Shown: one piece after another, positions 26,829 through 35,206 of the stretch | Layout of the letters: the number at the start of each line of letters is the position of its first letter | Numbering within the stretch: the stretch's first letter is position 1 | DNA from: an uncultured Bacteroidota bacterium | GTDB lineage: Bacteria; Bacteroidota; Bacteroidia; Bacteroidales; P3 | DNA: 64,000 bases | Assembly: GCA_902775135.1 (NCBI GenBank) | Contig: CACYKY010000003.1 | Coordinates: 62,001-126,000, forward strand | Direction of reading: 5' to 3' | Made by a program: the position numbers and the translations under genes | The notes under the pieces: generated by a model | What the model was told of the DNA's origin: nothing | The model's input: the letters and a program-made list of their open reading frames with translations, nothing else | The model's database searches: none

Positions 26829-27476
26829 CTAGCAGTTAAACCACTTGCGAGTGCCGTCGGTACGCTGCAACTCGCCAGCACGCAGGCGTCCGTTCTCGAA
26901 CTTGGTGTTGGCAATCTTGTCGCCAGGTCTGATGTCTAGCATTGATCCACGACCGTCCTTGAGGTCAATCTGATAGCTGGAGGAAACATTGATGGTACCA
27001 CCGACGCCATGAGGCACACCTCCCTGGGTGGGGCCGCTGTAGGAGCCGTAGGGCAGGCTTGTGTTCGACGAGGTGCTCTTCTTCGGGGTATCCTGTTTGA
27101 CGGTAGGAGCAGTCTGGTCGGCTTCATTAATGATTTCAGGGGCTTCTTCCATCACCTCGGCCTCCTCTACAGCAGGTGCCTCTTTCACCTCGGTTTCCTC
27201 TACAGCAGGGGTGCTCTTGTCACCGCTGAAAGCGAAGTATCCACCCACGCCGAGACCGACAACCAGCACAGCACCACCAATGATGCCGATGAGTTTCATA
27301 TTGGTACCCTTCTTGGGAGGAGGGCACTCGCGAAGCTCTTTGCCGCAATCCTCGCAGACAAATTCTTTGCGCATAGCAATCTGCTGAACAGTCTTTTCTT
27401 TACATTTGGGGCATTCGTCGTTGAGGCATATGCCATATTTAAAGCGTTCTCCGCTTGATCTTCTTGTATTTGCCAT
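26829..27476 (-). CDS. Zinc-ribbon, single-TM linker protein
   Basis: The 215-residue protein has an N-terminal zinc ribbon with CPKC at 22-25 and CEDC at 41-44, preceded by Cys17. A single membrane segment follows (LIGIIGGAVLVVGLGVGGYF, ~61-80). An acidic, Pro/Ala/Val-rich linker (~85-125) leads to a C-terminal globular part with LPYGSYSGPTQGGVPHGVGG, which resembles a MORN-type repeat, and IDLKDGRGSMLDIRPGD. The likely topology is ribbon in the cytoplasm and C-terminus in the periplasm. That makes it a candidate bridge between the tubulin-like protein (43 nt upstream) and the exported proteins encoded downstream. Confidence 0.78.
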   Translation of the reverse strand: MANTRRSSGERFKYGICLNDECPKCKEKTVQQIAMRKEFVCEDCGKELRECPPPKKGTNMKLIGIIGGAVLVVGLGVGGYFAFSGDKSTPAVEETEVKEAPAVEEAEVMEEAPEIINEADQTAPTVKQDTPKKSTSSNTSLPYGSYSGPTQGGVPHGVGGTINVSSSYQIDLKDGRGSMLDIRPGDKIANTKFENGRLRAGELQRTDGTRKWFNC

Positions 27477-27519
27477 TTCTTTTTTTTTAGTATTTTATAA
27501 TTTGTATTCTAAATATTTT

Positions 27520-30500
27520 TTACATTGACGGGGGCATAGGAGGCATCGGGGGCATGTTCGGCATAGCGGGAGCGAAGAGGGACTTCAGTTCGGCCACCTG
27601 ACCTGCGGGAACCCAAGCTGGCATACCCTGCTGCCAAGCCATCGTCTGCTCTGTGATTTGTTTGTTCTGACTGAGTGTCTTGCAGGTGGCATAGTCGTAA
27701 GGACCATAGTTTTGTCCACCGATGATGAAATACATTTGCACCTGTGGTTCAGGAGCAGGCATACCCGGCATTGGAGGCATGGCTGGAGCACCTGGCATCG
27801 GAGGCATAGCTGGAGCACCCGGCATCGGAGGCATGGAAGCGGAGCCAGGCTGGCCAAGCTGGGTTGTCGATTGCATAGCAATCTGTTCTGCATTTTCCAC
27901 CACATAGAGTGACGGCAGGCCCTTACCATTACCCTCGCTGTGCAACAGGATGGCATTGCTGGCATCGGTGTTGGGGTTGCCGGTGTTGAGGAAACGTTCG
28001 TAGCGTTCCTTGTAGGAACTCAGCCAGCTGATGCAACGCATGGGGAAGCAGTAGGCAACGGTGATTATGGACAGTTCATCCTTGCGTGGGCTCTTGCGAT
28101 TCACTTTGATAGAGGTCTGCGACTTGCCCTGTGAGAAAGAGTTCTTGAAAGCAGCTTCCAACTTGTCGGCAAAAGTCTTGAGGCTCTCGTTGTCGTCGGG
28201 CGAGGGTATACTGACAAGGATGGTCTTTTTGTCGATTGAAGCGGGATTGGTGGGACTAAGGTTGCCCTCGTTATTGCGCACATGGAGCTGCATCTCATCG
28301 TTGTTAAGCTTAAGGAAAACGCCGCTCTGCTTCACGATATCAAGGGCAAAACGCTGAATTTGTTCGTCTGTTGTTAGTTTTTGCTGCAACTGTGTGAGAA
28401 TGTTGAGGTCGAGGACCTTCTTGTCGCTGTCGGCACGTTCGGCGTGCTTGGTCTTGACAATTTTTGCCAACTGGATGTCGAAAGCGTTGCATACAATGTC
28501 GGTAGAAATCTCCGTAGCGAGGACGCCAAAATTGGTGAATTCTCCCTTGGGCAGAATGGCATCGCGTAGCTGGCGAGCGATGTTGGGCATGTCGACCTTG
28601 TCGATTCGGAGGTCGGACTCGAATTCACCCATCACCTCTTCTTCACTCACCTCGATGATAGCGCCCTTCATATCCTCCAGACCCTTGTTCACTTTGCGCT
28701 GAGCAGCCACAAGGCGTTCTGTCTCATCGATGGCATCGTTAATTTTTTGGCCAAAGGCTGAGATGTCAGCGTCGAGTTTGCCCACTTCAATAAAGAGTCG
28801 GGTGGCCAATTTCTGTGCGAAGTCGAGAGCCACGAGCATAGTCTTGCTGGTGAAAAGGTCAGTGAGGATTTCCTGGTGGTCGGACAACGAGTTGGTGTTG
28901 CCACCGAAGACCTTTTTGTTGAGGAATCCCTTGTTGACCCAGTCGGACACATTGTCATCGCGGTCTCTGCAGATGGCCTCGTTTTCTTCCTGCTCTTTCT
29001 TGAACTTGGTATCAAGGTCCTTACGGGTCTCGCCGACGCGTTCGATGAGCAGTCGGCTGATTTTCTGCAACTCAACAATGGAGATGTCGCCATCGCGCCA
29101 AGTTTTGAAGAGTTCCTGCTCAATTACACGACGTATTTCCTTGGCAATCTCGGGGATGGCACGCTCCTTGCCTTTGTAGTATTCTTCAACGCCGACACTA
29201 CGGAACTGTTTGGCATAGAAGTCGCTCATAATGTTCTCCAACTCAGTGAGGGGATTGTCGGCCTGCTTGGCCTCGTCGGCATAGTTGATGGCCTTGTCAT
29301 GCCAATAGTCGGAGAACTTGGGATAGGTAGTGTCACTAGGCAGAATCTTGAGTTCATAGGTCAGGTGGCGGTCGTCGAGCATCCATTTGGAGAGGTTGCC
29401 ATCGTTGAAGTAATCGGCACGATAGTCGCGGTTGCGCTCTTCGTTCACATATCCCGTATTCTCGCGCCAGTTGTTGTACTTGAACTGGTATAGTACACTT
29501 TCACCAACAGTATAGGTAATATGCTTCAATACGCGCAGTTCGGGATACATGACACGCTTGATGCCAAAGGAGTTGATTTTCTTGGTGCGTGCTATCGGAA
29601 TATGGCCTTTTTCATCAGCATTCTTGCATTCGTCATATTCCACAGCGAAATCGTCCATATTCTCGAACGAGTAGGCGCGCAACATATCGCCGTTGGCCTC
29701 ATCGGTGGAGTTGATGAGGAATACGCGAGCATAGACATAGTCGCTGACAATCTTGGGCAGTTCTTCGAGCGAATTGACAGTCAATCCGTTCTCATTGGTG
29801 TTGCTATAGAGGGTGAGGCCATTGGCCACGCCTTTCACCTTATCTGAGAAAAGACGGGCTTCCTGTCCAGCGCCGGTCACATCGTGGGGGAAGAAACGTC
29901 CGGCCTGCAGGGCATTGAGCTCGTTCAGAGCTGCATAGCCATTCTGATAGTAGCGTCCCTGATCCATATTGGCCTTGGGCAGGTGCATTTCCGGAATCAT
30001 AGCGTAGACCGAGATGATGGCATCGGGGAAAGCTTTGCGTGTCTGCACAATGGCATCGACGATGGCTCCAGAACCCGTTCCGCCACAGAGGCCGGTGAAA
30101 ATATGGATTGTCGTCGCATTATCATTGTGGGAGATTTCGTTGCAACGGCCGTAGGCATCTCGGAGGGCGTTGACATAAGCTACCGCGTTGGCAGCAAAAA
30201 GCAGACGTCCTGCACGGCGTTTCTGTCCTGCAGCCTGACCCAGCGAGCCAATAGCGGTCTTTACGGCCGACACGTTATCCACTATCCCCTTGACAGAGGG
30301 ATAATTGTTGATGTTGTCGAGAATTTTCTCCACATCGACATCCTTGATATAGAGGAACTCGTTCTGTCGGAAAGAAGCGTCGAGACCCATCACGCGGAAG
30401 TCAGGACGTCCAATGCCCATCATTTCATCGGTAGAGTCGACATAGAGCAGCGCCACAGGCTGTTTTTCTCGGTCGGCTTGCTCGGGAAATTCCTCGAACA

Positions 30501-30582
30501 TGCGCATCTTGAATGCCTTGAGGATTTTGCCTCCAGTTCCGCCTAATCCTACAAGGATGTGATTGGTAGTAAGATTTTCCAT
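27520..30582 (-). CDS. Tubulin/FtsZ-like protein with C-terminal GYF_2-type domain
   Basis: The ~1020-residue protein starts MENLTTNHILVGLGGTGG; an in-frame ATG 17 codons upstream is less likely because AAGGTAATTAT lies just before 30582. Residues 165-172 (LCGGTGSG) match the tubulin/FtsZ nucleotide-binding signature GGGTGSG, and the Rossmann start at 8-18 fits the Tubulin_2 family. A long helical middle region (~440-760) has FtsZ-unlike coiled segments. Pro/Met repeats (MPPMPGAPAMPPMPG) at ~905-945 precede a GYF_2-type domain (~950-1002: YFIIGGQNYGPYDYATCKTL ... GMPAWVPAGQV). GYF domains bind proline-rich peptides, so the Pro/Met repeats could be self or partner ligands. It is cytoplasmic and the second gene of the operon. 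Confidence 0.85.
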   Translation of the reverse strand: MENLTTNHILVGLGGTGGKILKAFKMRMFEEFPEQADREKQPVALLYVDSTDEMMGIGRPDFRVMGLDASFRQNEFLYIKDVDVEKILDNINNYPSVKGIVDNVSAVKTAIGSLGQAAGQKRRAGRLLFAANAVAYVNALRDAYGRCNEISHNDNATTIHIFTGLCGGTGSGAIVDAIVQTRKAFPDAIISVYAMIPEMHLPKANMDQGRYYQNGYAALNELNALQAGRFFPHDVTGAGQEARLFSDKVKGVANGLTLYSNTNENGLTVNSLEELPKIVSDYVYARVFLINSTDEANGDMLRAYSFENMDDFAVEYDECKNADEKGHIPIARTKKINSFGIKRVMYPELRVLKHITYTVGESVLYQFKYNNWRENTGYVNEERNRDYRADYFNDGNLSKWMLDDRHLTYELKILPSDTTYPKFSDYWHDKAINYADEAKQADNPLTELENIMSDFYAKQFRSVGVEEYYKGKERAIPEIAKEIRRVIEQELFKTWRDGDISIVELQKISRLLIERVGETRKDLDTKFKKEQEENEAICRDRDDNVSDWVNKGFLNKKVFGGNTNSLSDHQEILTDLFTSKTMLVALDFAQKLATRLFIEVGKLDADISAFGQKINDAIDETERLVAAQRKVNKGLEDMKGAIIEVSEEEVMGEFESDLRIDKVDMPNIARQLRDAILPKGEFTNFGVLATEISTDIVCNAFDIQLAKIVKTKHAERADSDKKVLDLNILTQLQQKLTTDEQIQRFALDIVKQSGVFLKLNNDEMQLHVRNNEGNLSPTNPASIDKKTILVSIPSPDDNESLKTFADKLEAAFKNSFSQGKSQTSIKVNRKSPRKDELSIITVAYCFPMRCISWLSSYKERYERFLNTGNPNTDASNAILLHSEGNGKGLPSLYVVENAEQIAMQSTTQLGQPGSASMPPMPGAPAMPPMPGAPAMPPMPGMPAPEPQVQMYFIIGGQNYGPYDYATCKTLSQNKQITEQTMAWQQGMPAWVPAGQVAELKSLFAPAMPNMPPMPPMPPSM

Positions 30583-30650
30583 ATAATTACCTTTTTTATT
30601 ATTTATTATTTTCACATTTTTCCTTAATTCCATACATATTTGCGTATGCC

Positions 30651-31142
30651 CTATCTGCGGCGAGAATGATACTTGGGATTGCGTCCCGACCCTCCATGCC
30701 GCTCTGTGGCCCGACTTCTGCTCCTGCCTCCACGTCCCTCCATGAATGCCATGAAAAACACCAACATGGCAACGAAGAGTACGAGGAGTATCGCCACATC
30801 AATCCACAAACGTACAGTATAGTAATGCACAGCTTCGCCTGCCACATACTCCGATGCCATATTGACCAACCCAAACTCTGCAACAAACGAAGACATTTCG
30901 GAAGAAAGATTGTTGGAAGCCAAATCATTCAGACCCGACGAAATACTGTCCCTAAGCTGCACAGCAGAAGTCCGACCTTCGATATTCTCGGACAAACGGG
31001 CACCAAAAATCCATAGTGCAGCAAAACCAACTATCACTACAACCCACGACAATACTCCCGCTTTTTCTTTTTTCTTCACATTAAAAGCCAACAAAAGCAC
31101 TACCGCAGTCATGAAAACAGATATGACTAGTCCCCAAATCAT
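30651..31142 (-). CDS. Small three-TM membrane protein, first gene of the operon
   Basis: The 163-residue product has membrane segments at ~3-20 (WGLVISVFMTAVVLLLAF), ~31-48 (WVVVIVGFAALWIFGA) and ~112-134 (WIDVAILLVLFVAMLVFFMA). Between the last two is a soluble helical stretch of ~60 residues (LRDSISSGLNDLASNNLSSE). The C-terminus is short and strongly basic (RSRSRATERHGG ... HSRRR), which would lie in the cytoplasm and could contact the acidic or polymeric tubulin-like protein encoded next. No family recognised. It starts ~40 nt downstream of the operon promoter at 31187. Confidence 0.8.
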   Translation of the reverse strand: MIWGLVISVFMTAVVLLLAFNVKKKEKAGVLSWVVVIVGFAALWIFGARLSENIEGRTSAVQLRDSISSGLNDLASNNLSSEMSSFVAEFGLVNMASEYVAGEAVHYYTVRLWIDVAILLVLFVAMLVFFMAFMEGRGGRSRSRATERHGGSGRNPKYHSRRR

Positions 31143-31186
31143 TTGTAATAGCGTTTTATATGTTTATTCTTATTTATTTCAAGGTG

Positions 31187-31194
31187 CAAAGGTA
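31187..31194 (-). promoter_or_regulatory. Promoter of the nine-gene tubulin-like operon
   Basis: The minus strand reads GATTGTACCTTTGCACCTTG, giving TACCTTTG. No other promoter box or terminator was seen down to 20497, so one transcript of ~10.7 kb is expected. Confidence 0.7.
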
Positions 31195-31362
31195 CAATCT
31201 TTTTATGGAAAAAACAAAAAAAAATCAAAACAAAATACATAACACACAACATATCAATTATTTAAATCGCAATCAATCAAAAAAAGAACGTGCTATTCAC
31301 TCCCGAAACAGAGAACATCGGAGAGTGAAGGTGTATGCAAAGACGTTATTTTGGGACAGACA

Positions 31363-31373
31363 TGGGGGGGGGG
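31363..31373. repeat. G11 homopolymer
   Basis: Eleven G in a row on the + strand lie between the tubulin-like operon and the truncated surface-protein gene. Such tracts can change length by slippage, but no reading frame crosses this one. Confidence 0.7.
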
Positions 31374-31477
31374 AGATACAAGGTCGCTGCATGCTGTATC
31401 TCTACAAGCACAACCCAGGTCTCACAATCCACACCCCCTCTCACACAGGGAGTTCCTTCGGGGATTGGCGAGGGGGA

Positions 31478-34400
31478 CTAGTTGGTGATGGTGACTTTGG
31501 TGTCGCCGGTGACTTCACCGAGGCTGCCGCCGCCGTAGACGCTGCCGTAGACATGAGTGTTGCCGCCGAGGGTGACATCGGTGGAGTTGGCCACTTTGCT
31601 GGATTCGCCGCCGCCGAAGACATTGCCGGAGTTGGGGTCGCCGGGGGCGGTGCCGATGCGGCTGTCGCCGGTGACGGTGAGGGTGACCTTACCCTGAACG
31701 GTGCCAAGGGCGTCGAGATCCTCGTTGGTGTAGAGGATATGGTTGGGGTTGTCGACGCCGATAGAATTGCGTTCCGCCCAGGTGTAGGTAGTGGTTTGGC
31801 CTTTGACGCCGGTGCGGTAGGTACCGAGTTCGGTATAGTAGTAAGGCTCCACTCTAAAGCCTACCGAATCCACCTCGACGGTGGGCAGGGAGGCGGAGAA
31901 GCCTGCGCCATAGACATTGCCGTTCACGATGCAAGAGGTCAGGGTGGAGGTAACAGGGCCTGAGACCTTGCCGAGGCTACCGCCGCCGTAGAAGTTGCCC
32001 GTGATGGTGCAGGAGGTCAAGGTGGAGGAGACGTCGTGAGTGGTGGCGAGAGAGAATTTGACATAGTCGACTAAAATACGGGCACAGTTGGTCTTGTTGT
32101 CCGACATGGGGAGGAACTGATAGCTGAAGCGGGTGGAGACGCCTCCATAGTTAGCGTTGTATGACCGGGAGTAGTTTGAGCTTAGCCAATTGTTCCAGTT
32201 GATATTGGTCACGTTGTTCTGGTTGCTGGGTGCATAGCGGTTGTAGGAGTTGCCGCCGTAGCCAGCGCCGAAGAAGGTGCCGAAGGTGCAGCCCGTGGCG
32301 TTGGTGACAACGGTTTTGTTGGCGCTCATGTCGCCGAATTTGGGACCGCCGCAGAAGATGTCCACATGGCTGTCGACGATGGTGGTGGAGAGGTTGCCCG
32401 TCACCGGCTTGGCGGCATTGAGGCCGCCAGCGTAGAACTCGTGGATGTCGGCGTTCTGGATAAGCCAGCTGATGTTGCCGGTATTGTCGGCTCCATTGGC
32501 TTTGCCGATGCCCTCCATAGCGGCACCGCAGATGGTGCCGAAGCGGCCGCCGTTAATGTAGCACTCGGCGTTGTCTGCGTAATTGTCGAGGTTGGCATTG
32601 GCTACATAAAGTCCCGTGAGGTAGAACTCATCGAAATCGCCACCAGTAACCGATATGGGTGAGTGTTTGGTAGGCTGGAATCGATTGTTTCCACTTGTTT
32701 GGTTTTTATCTTGGTGACAACCCGTGTGGAACTCCTTGAACCACACGTTGCCACCCACATGGATGTAAGGTATCTTGTTTGATCTACCTTTTTGGTTGTA
32801 GCTCACCCATTGCTCCATGACGCCGCCCTGCACGATGAGGGCATCGGTTTCGCTTCTGGCCGAATTCTCATACTCGAATTGGGTGACACGGAAGAGCGAG
32901 GTGTTGGTGCTTTCGAACCATCCTTTGGGAATCAGGATACCGAAGTTGTACGAGCCTGTGCCGCCCGTGGACTTCTGAGCCATACCGAAGCCGGGGATAT
33001 TGATGAAGTCGGCCCTCACGGGGTGGCATTCGGTACGACCGTTGAAGCGCAGGACATAGGCGTAGTCGGGCTCGTTGTCGCCATCGAGGTCGATGGAAGT
33101 GACCGTATAGGGCTTGGCTTTACTTGCTTCGATGGAGTTGAAATGATGATAATTGCCCACAAGCACCACAGCATAGTCATAAACGGAGTGATTATTTGCA
33201 TCCCCTACAATGCCCACAAAAAGTCCTGTACTATTCTGGCTTGAGATAGCATTGCCCATAGAGGTATACACCAGCTGGTTATCTCCAGCAATGGAATAGC
33301 TGTTGCCATCGGTGTATATCTGTCCGCCACCGACCCTGGGTACATCATATCCGGTTTCCATTGCCGTATTATACACCTTGTCGGCATTTGGGTCGGCCAA
33401 GTAGACGCATTTGGCCCAATAGGGCTCGATGGTGATGGCCGTCACCCCTTCGGGGACATCCCAGTAGGCGCCTTGATTGAAGATGCGATTGCTGCCGCCG
33501 GCGCCATAGAGGTCCTTGTTGGTGCAGTTGCGGTCGGCGAAGTTGTATCCACCCCAGGTGTCGGAAGCGGTGAAGGTGCCGGGCGTGCCGCCGGTGATGG
33601 AGACAATCTTCCAACCCGTCACCACGCGGTTGCCGTTGTAGTTCTTGGTACCCACCTCGTTGTAGTAAGGCAGTTGCACCTTGTAGTAGTTGAAGTTGTA
33701 GTGTGCGGTGTCCTTGTCGGTGATGATAAGGATGGTGTCGGAGGTGGTGATGGTGGCGCCAGCCGGTGCGCCGTAGATGGCGCCACCAGAGCCCATCTGG
33801 ATATGAACCGCGAGCTCACCCAGTTTGCCGCCTTGGTTGCGGGGCTTCCCGACCTGGGCGTCGGCGGCGTCGAGGTTCACCACCGAGGGGTACTTGCCCT
33901 GCTGCATCAGCACGGGATAGGGATGATTGCCACCGATGCTGTCGGGCAGCAGCACCCACTTGAGCATGTCGCTCTTGCTGTAGGTGCCTGTGGCCCACCA
34001 GCCTGCCAGCTCGCGACGGCCGTTGAGGATGTGGCGGTAGAATTCGAAACGCTGCAGGAAACGATCCTCGGCGCCCAAGGCGCAGTTGTAGGTGACGCCC
34101 GTTGGCTGCACATAGGGGGCCTCGAGACGGAAATAGTTGAAGTTGCTCACGCCGTTGTTGCCCGCGTTGCTGATGATTGTACCACCATAAACGGGAGATT
34201 TGGTAGAGCCACCTGTGATGTCGCCATAGAACATACAGGCGAAGACCATCGTCATTTGTTTGCCACTGGCGGCGGTGGTGGTGCCGTTGTTGTTACCCAC
34301 GATGCCGCCGACGTTGGTGCCGCTGGTGATGTTGGCGTAGGAGTAGCAGTTGACCACACGGGCGGTGCCGTCGAGGTAGCCCACCAGGCCTCCGGTATTG

Positions 34401-34822
34401 GTAGTACCGCCCACCGAGCCGGAGAGGATGCCGACATTGTAGATGCGCGCCGCACCGTTGGCGGTGCAGGCAATGGCACCGGTGTTGCCCACGTGCCCGC
34501 TGATGGCGACACTCTCAATCACCAGATTCTTCACCGTACCCGCGAGGATGTTGAAGAGGGGGGCGGAGAGGTTCGTGATGCGATAGGGCATGTGCGTCTC
34601 GGGATTGATGGCGGCCTCGAGGGTGCCGCTGAAGGAGGAGATGGTGGAAAAAGAAGAGGCGTCGATATCAGCAACAATCTTGTAGTGGCCGGTGGGCGAG
34701 ATGCTTCCCAAAGATGTGATTTCCGTCTGTGCAGAGACGCCGATACCCACGAGTAGCATTAGGCACAAGAGCAAGAGCCGTACGATCCCAGTAGTTTTTA
34801 TAGTGACAACGTTGAAATACAT
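31478..34822 (-). CDS. Large GLUG-type surface protein, probably C-terminally truncated
   Basis: The 1114-residue product has a signal peptide (VRLLLLCLMLLVGIGVSAQ). Residues ~95-170 contain GLUG-type repeats (GGLVGYLDGTARVVNCYSYA, GGIVGNNNG). From ~700 onwards beta-solenoid-like motifs recur (ITGNFYGGGSLGKVSG, VNGNVYGAGF, GNVFGGG, VYGGGSLGEVTGD). Relatives in Bacteroidales usually run for thousands of residues and end in a T9SS sorting domain. Here the chain stops in mid-repeat (GDTKVTITN) and no sorting domain follows, so truncation is likely. DNA beyond the stop is non-coding and contains a G11 tract. Function would be adhesion or surface display. A promoter lies at 34859. Confidence 0.8.
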   Translation of the reverse strand: MYFNVVTIKTTGIVRLLLLCLMLLVGIGVSAQTEITSLGSISPTGHYKIVADIDASSFSTISSFSGTLEAAINPETHMPYRITNLSAPLFNILAGTVKNLVIESVAISGHVGNTGAIACTANGAARIYNVGILSGSVGGTTNTGGLVGYLDGTARVVNCYSYANITSGTNVGGIVGNNNGTTTAASGKQMTMVFACMFYGDITGGSTKSPVYGGTIISNAGNNGVSNFNYFRLEAPYVQPTGVTYNCALGAEDRFLQRFEFYRHILNGRRELAGWWATGTYSKSDMLKWVLLPDSIGGNHPYPVLMQQGKYPSVVNLDAADAQVGKPRNQGGKLGELAVHIQMGSGGAIYGAPAGATITTSDTILIITDKDTAHYNFNYYKVQLPYYNEVGTKNYNGNRVVTGWKIVSITGGTPGTFTASDTWGGYNFADRNCTNKDLYGAGGSNRIFNQGAYWDVPEGVTAITIEPYWAKCVYLADPNADKVYNTAMETGYDVPRVGGGQIYTDGNSYSIAGDNQLVYTSMGNAISSQNSTGLFVGIVGDANNHSVYDYAVVLVGNYHHFNSIEASKAKPYTVTSIDLDGDNEPDYAYVLRFNGRTECHPVRADFINIPGFGMAQKSTGGTGSYNFGILIPKGWFESTNTSLFRVTQFEYENSARSETDALIVQGGVMEQWVSYNQKGRSNKIPYIHVGGNVWFKEFHTGCHQDKNQTSGNNRFQPTKHSPISVTGGDFDEFYLTGLYVANANLDNYADNAECYINGGRFGTICGAAMEGIGKANGADNTGNISWLIQNADIHEFYAGGLNAAKPVTGNLSTTIVDSHVDIFCGGPKFGDMSANKTVVTNATGCTFGTFFGAGYGGNSYNRYAPSNQNNVTNINWNNWLSSNYSRSYNANYGGVSTRFSYQFLPMSDNKTNCARILVDYVKFSLATTHDVSSTLTSCTITGNFYGGGSLGKVSGPVTSTLTSCIVNGNVYGAGFSASLPTVEVDSVGFRVEPYYYTELGTYRTGVKGQTTTYTWAERNSIGVDNPNHILYTNEDLDALGTVQGKVTLTVTGDSRIGTAPGDPNSGNVFGGGESSKVANSTDVTLGGNTHVYGSVYGGGSLGEVTGDTKVTITN

Positions 34823-34858
34823 ATATTTACAAACAATTCACCTTAGTAATAAAACGTG

Positions 34859-34866
34859 CAAAAATA
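34859..34866 (-). promoter_or_regulatory. Promoter of the surface-protein gene
   Basis: The minus strand reads ATGTATTTTTGCACG, giving TATTTTTG ~40 nt before the start at 34822, preceded by a long A run. Confidence 0.6.
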
Positions 34867-35206
34867 CATTTTTTTTTTGATATCGCAAAAAAATATCCTT
34901 TTTTGACAATTTTTTTCAATCCATCCGCCCAATGGACAGCGGAAGATGCCGCATGACGAACCACCCACAAATGTCGGTGAATAGTGTGCGTATGGTGGGC
35001 GTATGGTCGAAGTATAGTCACAATACAAAAGTCGACAGGGAGTTTGCCTGGTGTATTCCCTTGGGGGAAGCGGACTCATGGAACAGACACATCTATCTGT
35101 CCGTTAGGCAGATAGGTCTTTTTTCATGTCATAACGACATTATATTGTTTCGATAATTTTTTATCATACACAATAAATAAAAAGAAACGCCGTTAGGAGA
35201 AAGATT
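34867..35206 (+). other. Intergenic region upstream of the flippase gene
   Basis: 340 bp with no credible gene. It is AT-rich and holds the hairpin at 35091-35124, then TAGGAGAAAG just before the ATG at 35207, which is an unusually good Shine-Dalgarno sequence for this genome. No clear TAnnTTTG box was found. Confidence 0.6.
35091..35124 (+). terminator. Terminator-like hairpin in the flippase leader
   Basis: CTATCTG-CC-GTTA-GG-CAGATAG (one bulged T) is followed by TCTTTTTT. It lies ~85 nt upstream of the flippase start with no gene before it on this strand, so it may end a short RNA or act as an attenuator. Confidence 0.45.

Noticed and set aside
34932..35156. 74-codon ORF upstream of the flippase
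   Set aside because: No domain, no promoter and it crosses the terminator-like hairpin; likely chance.
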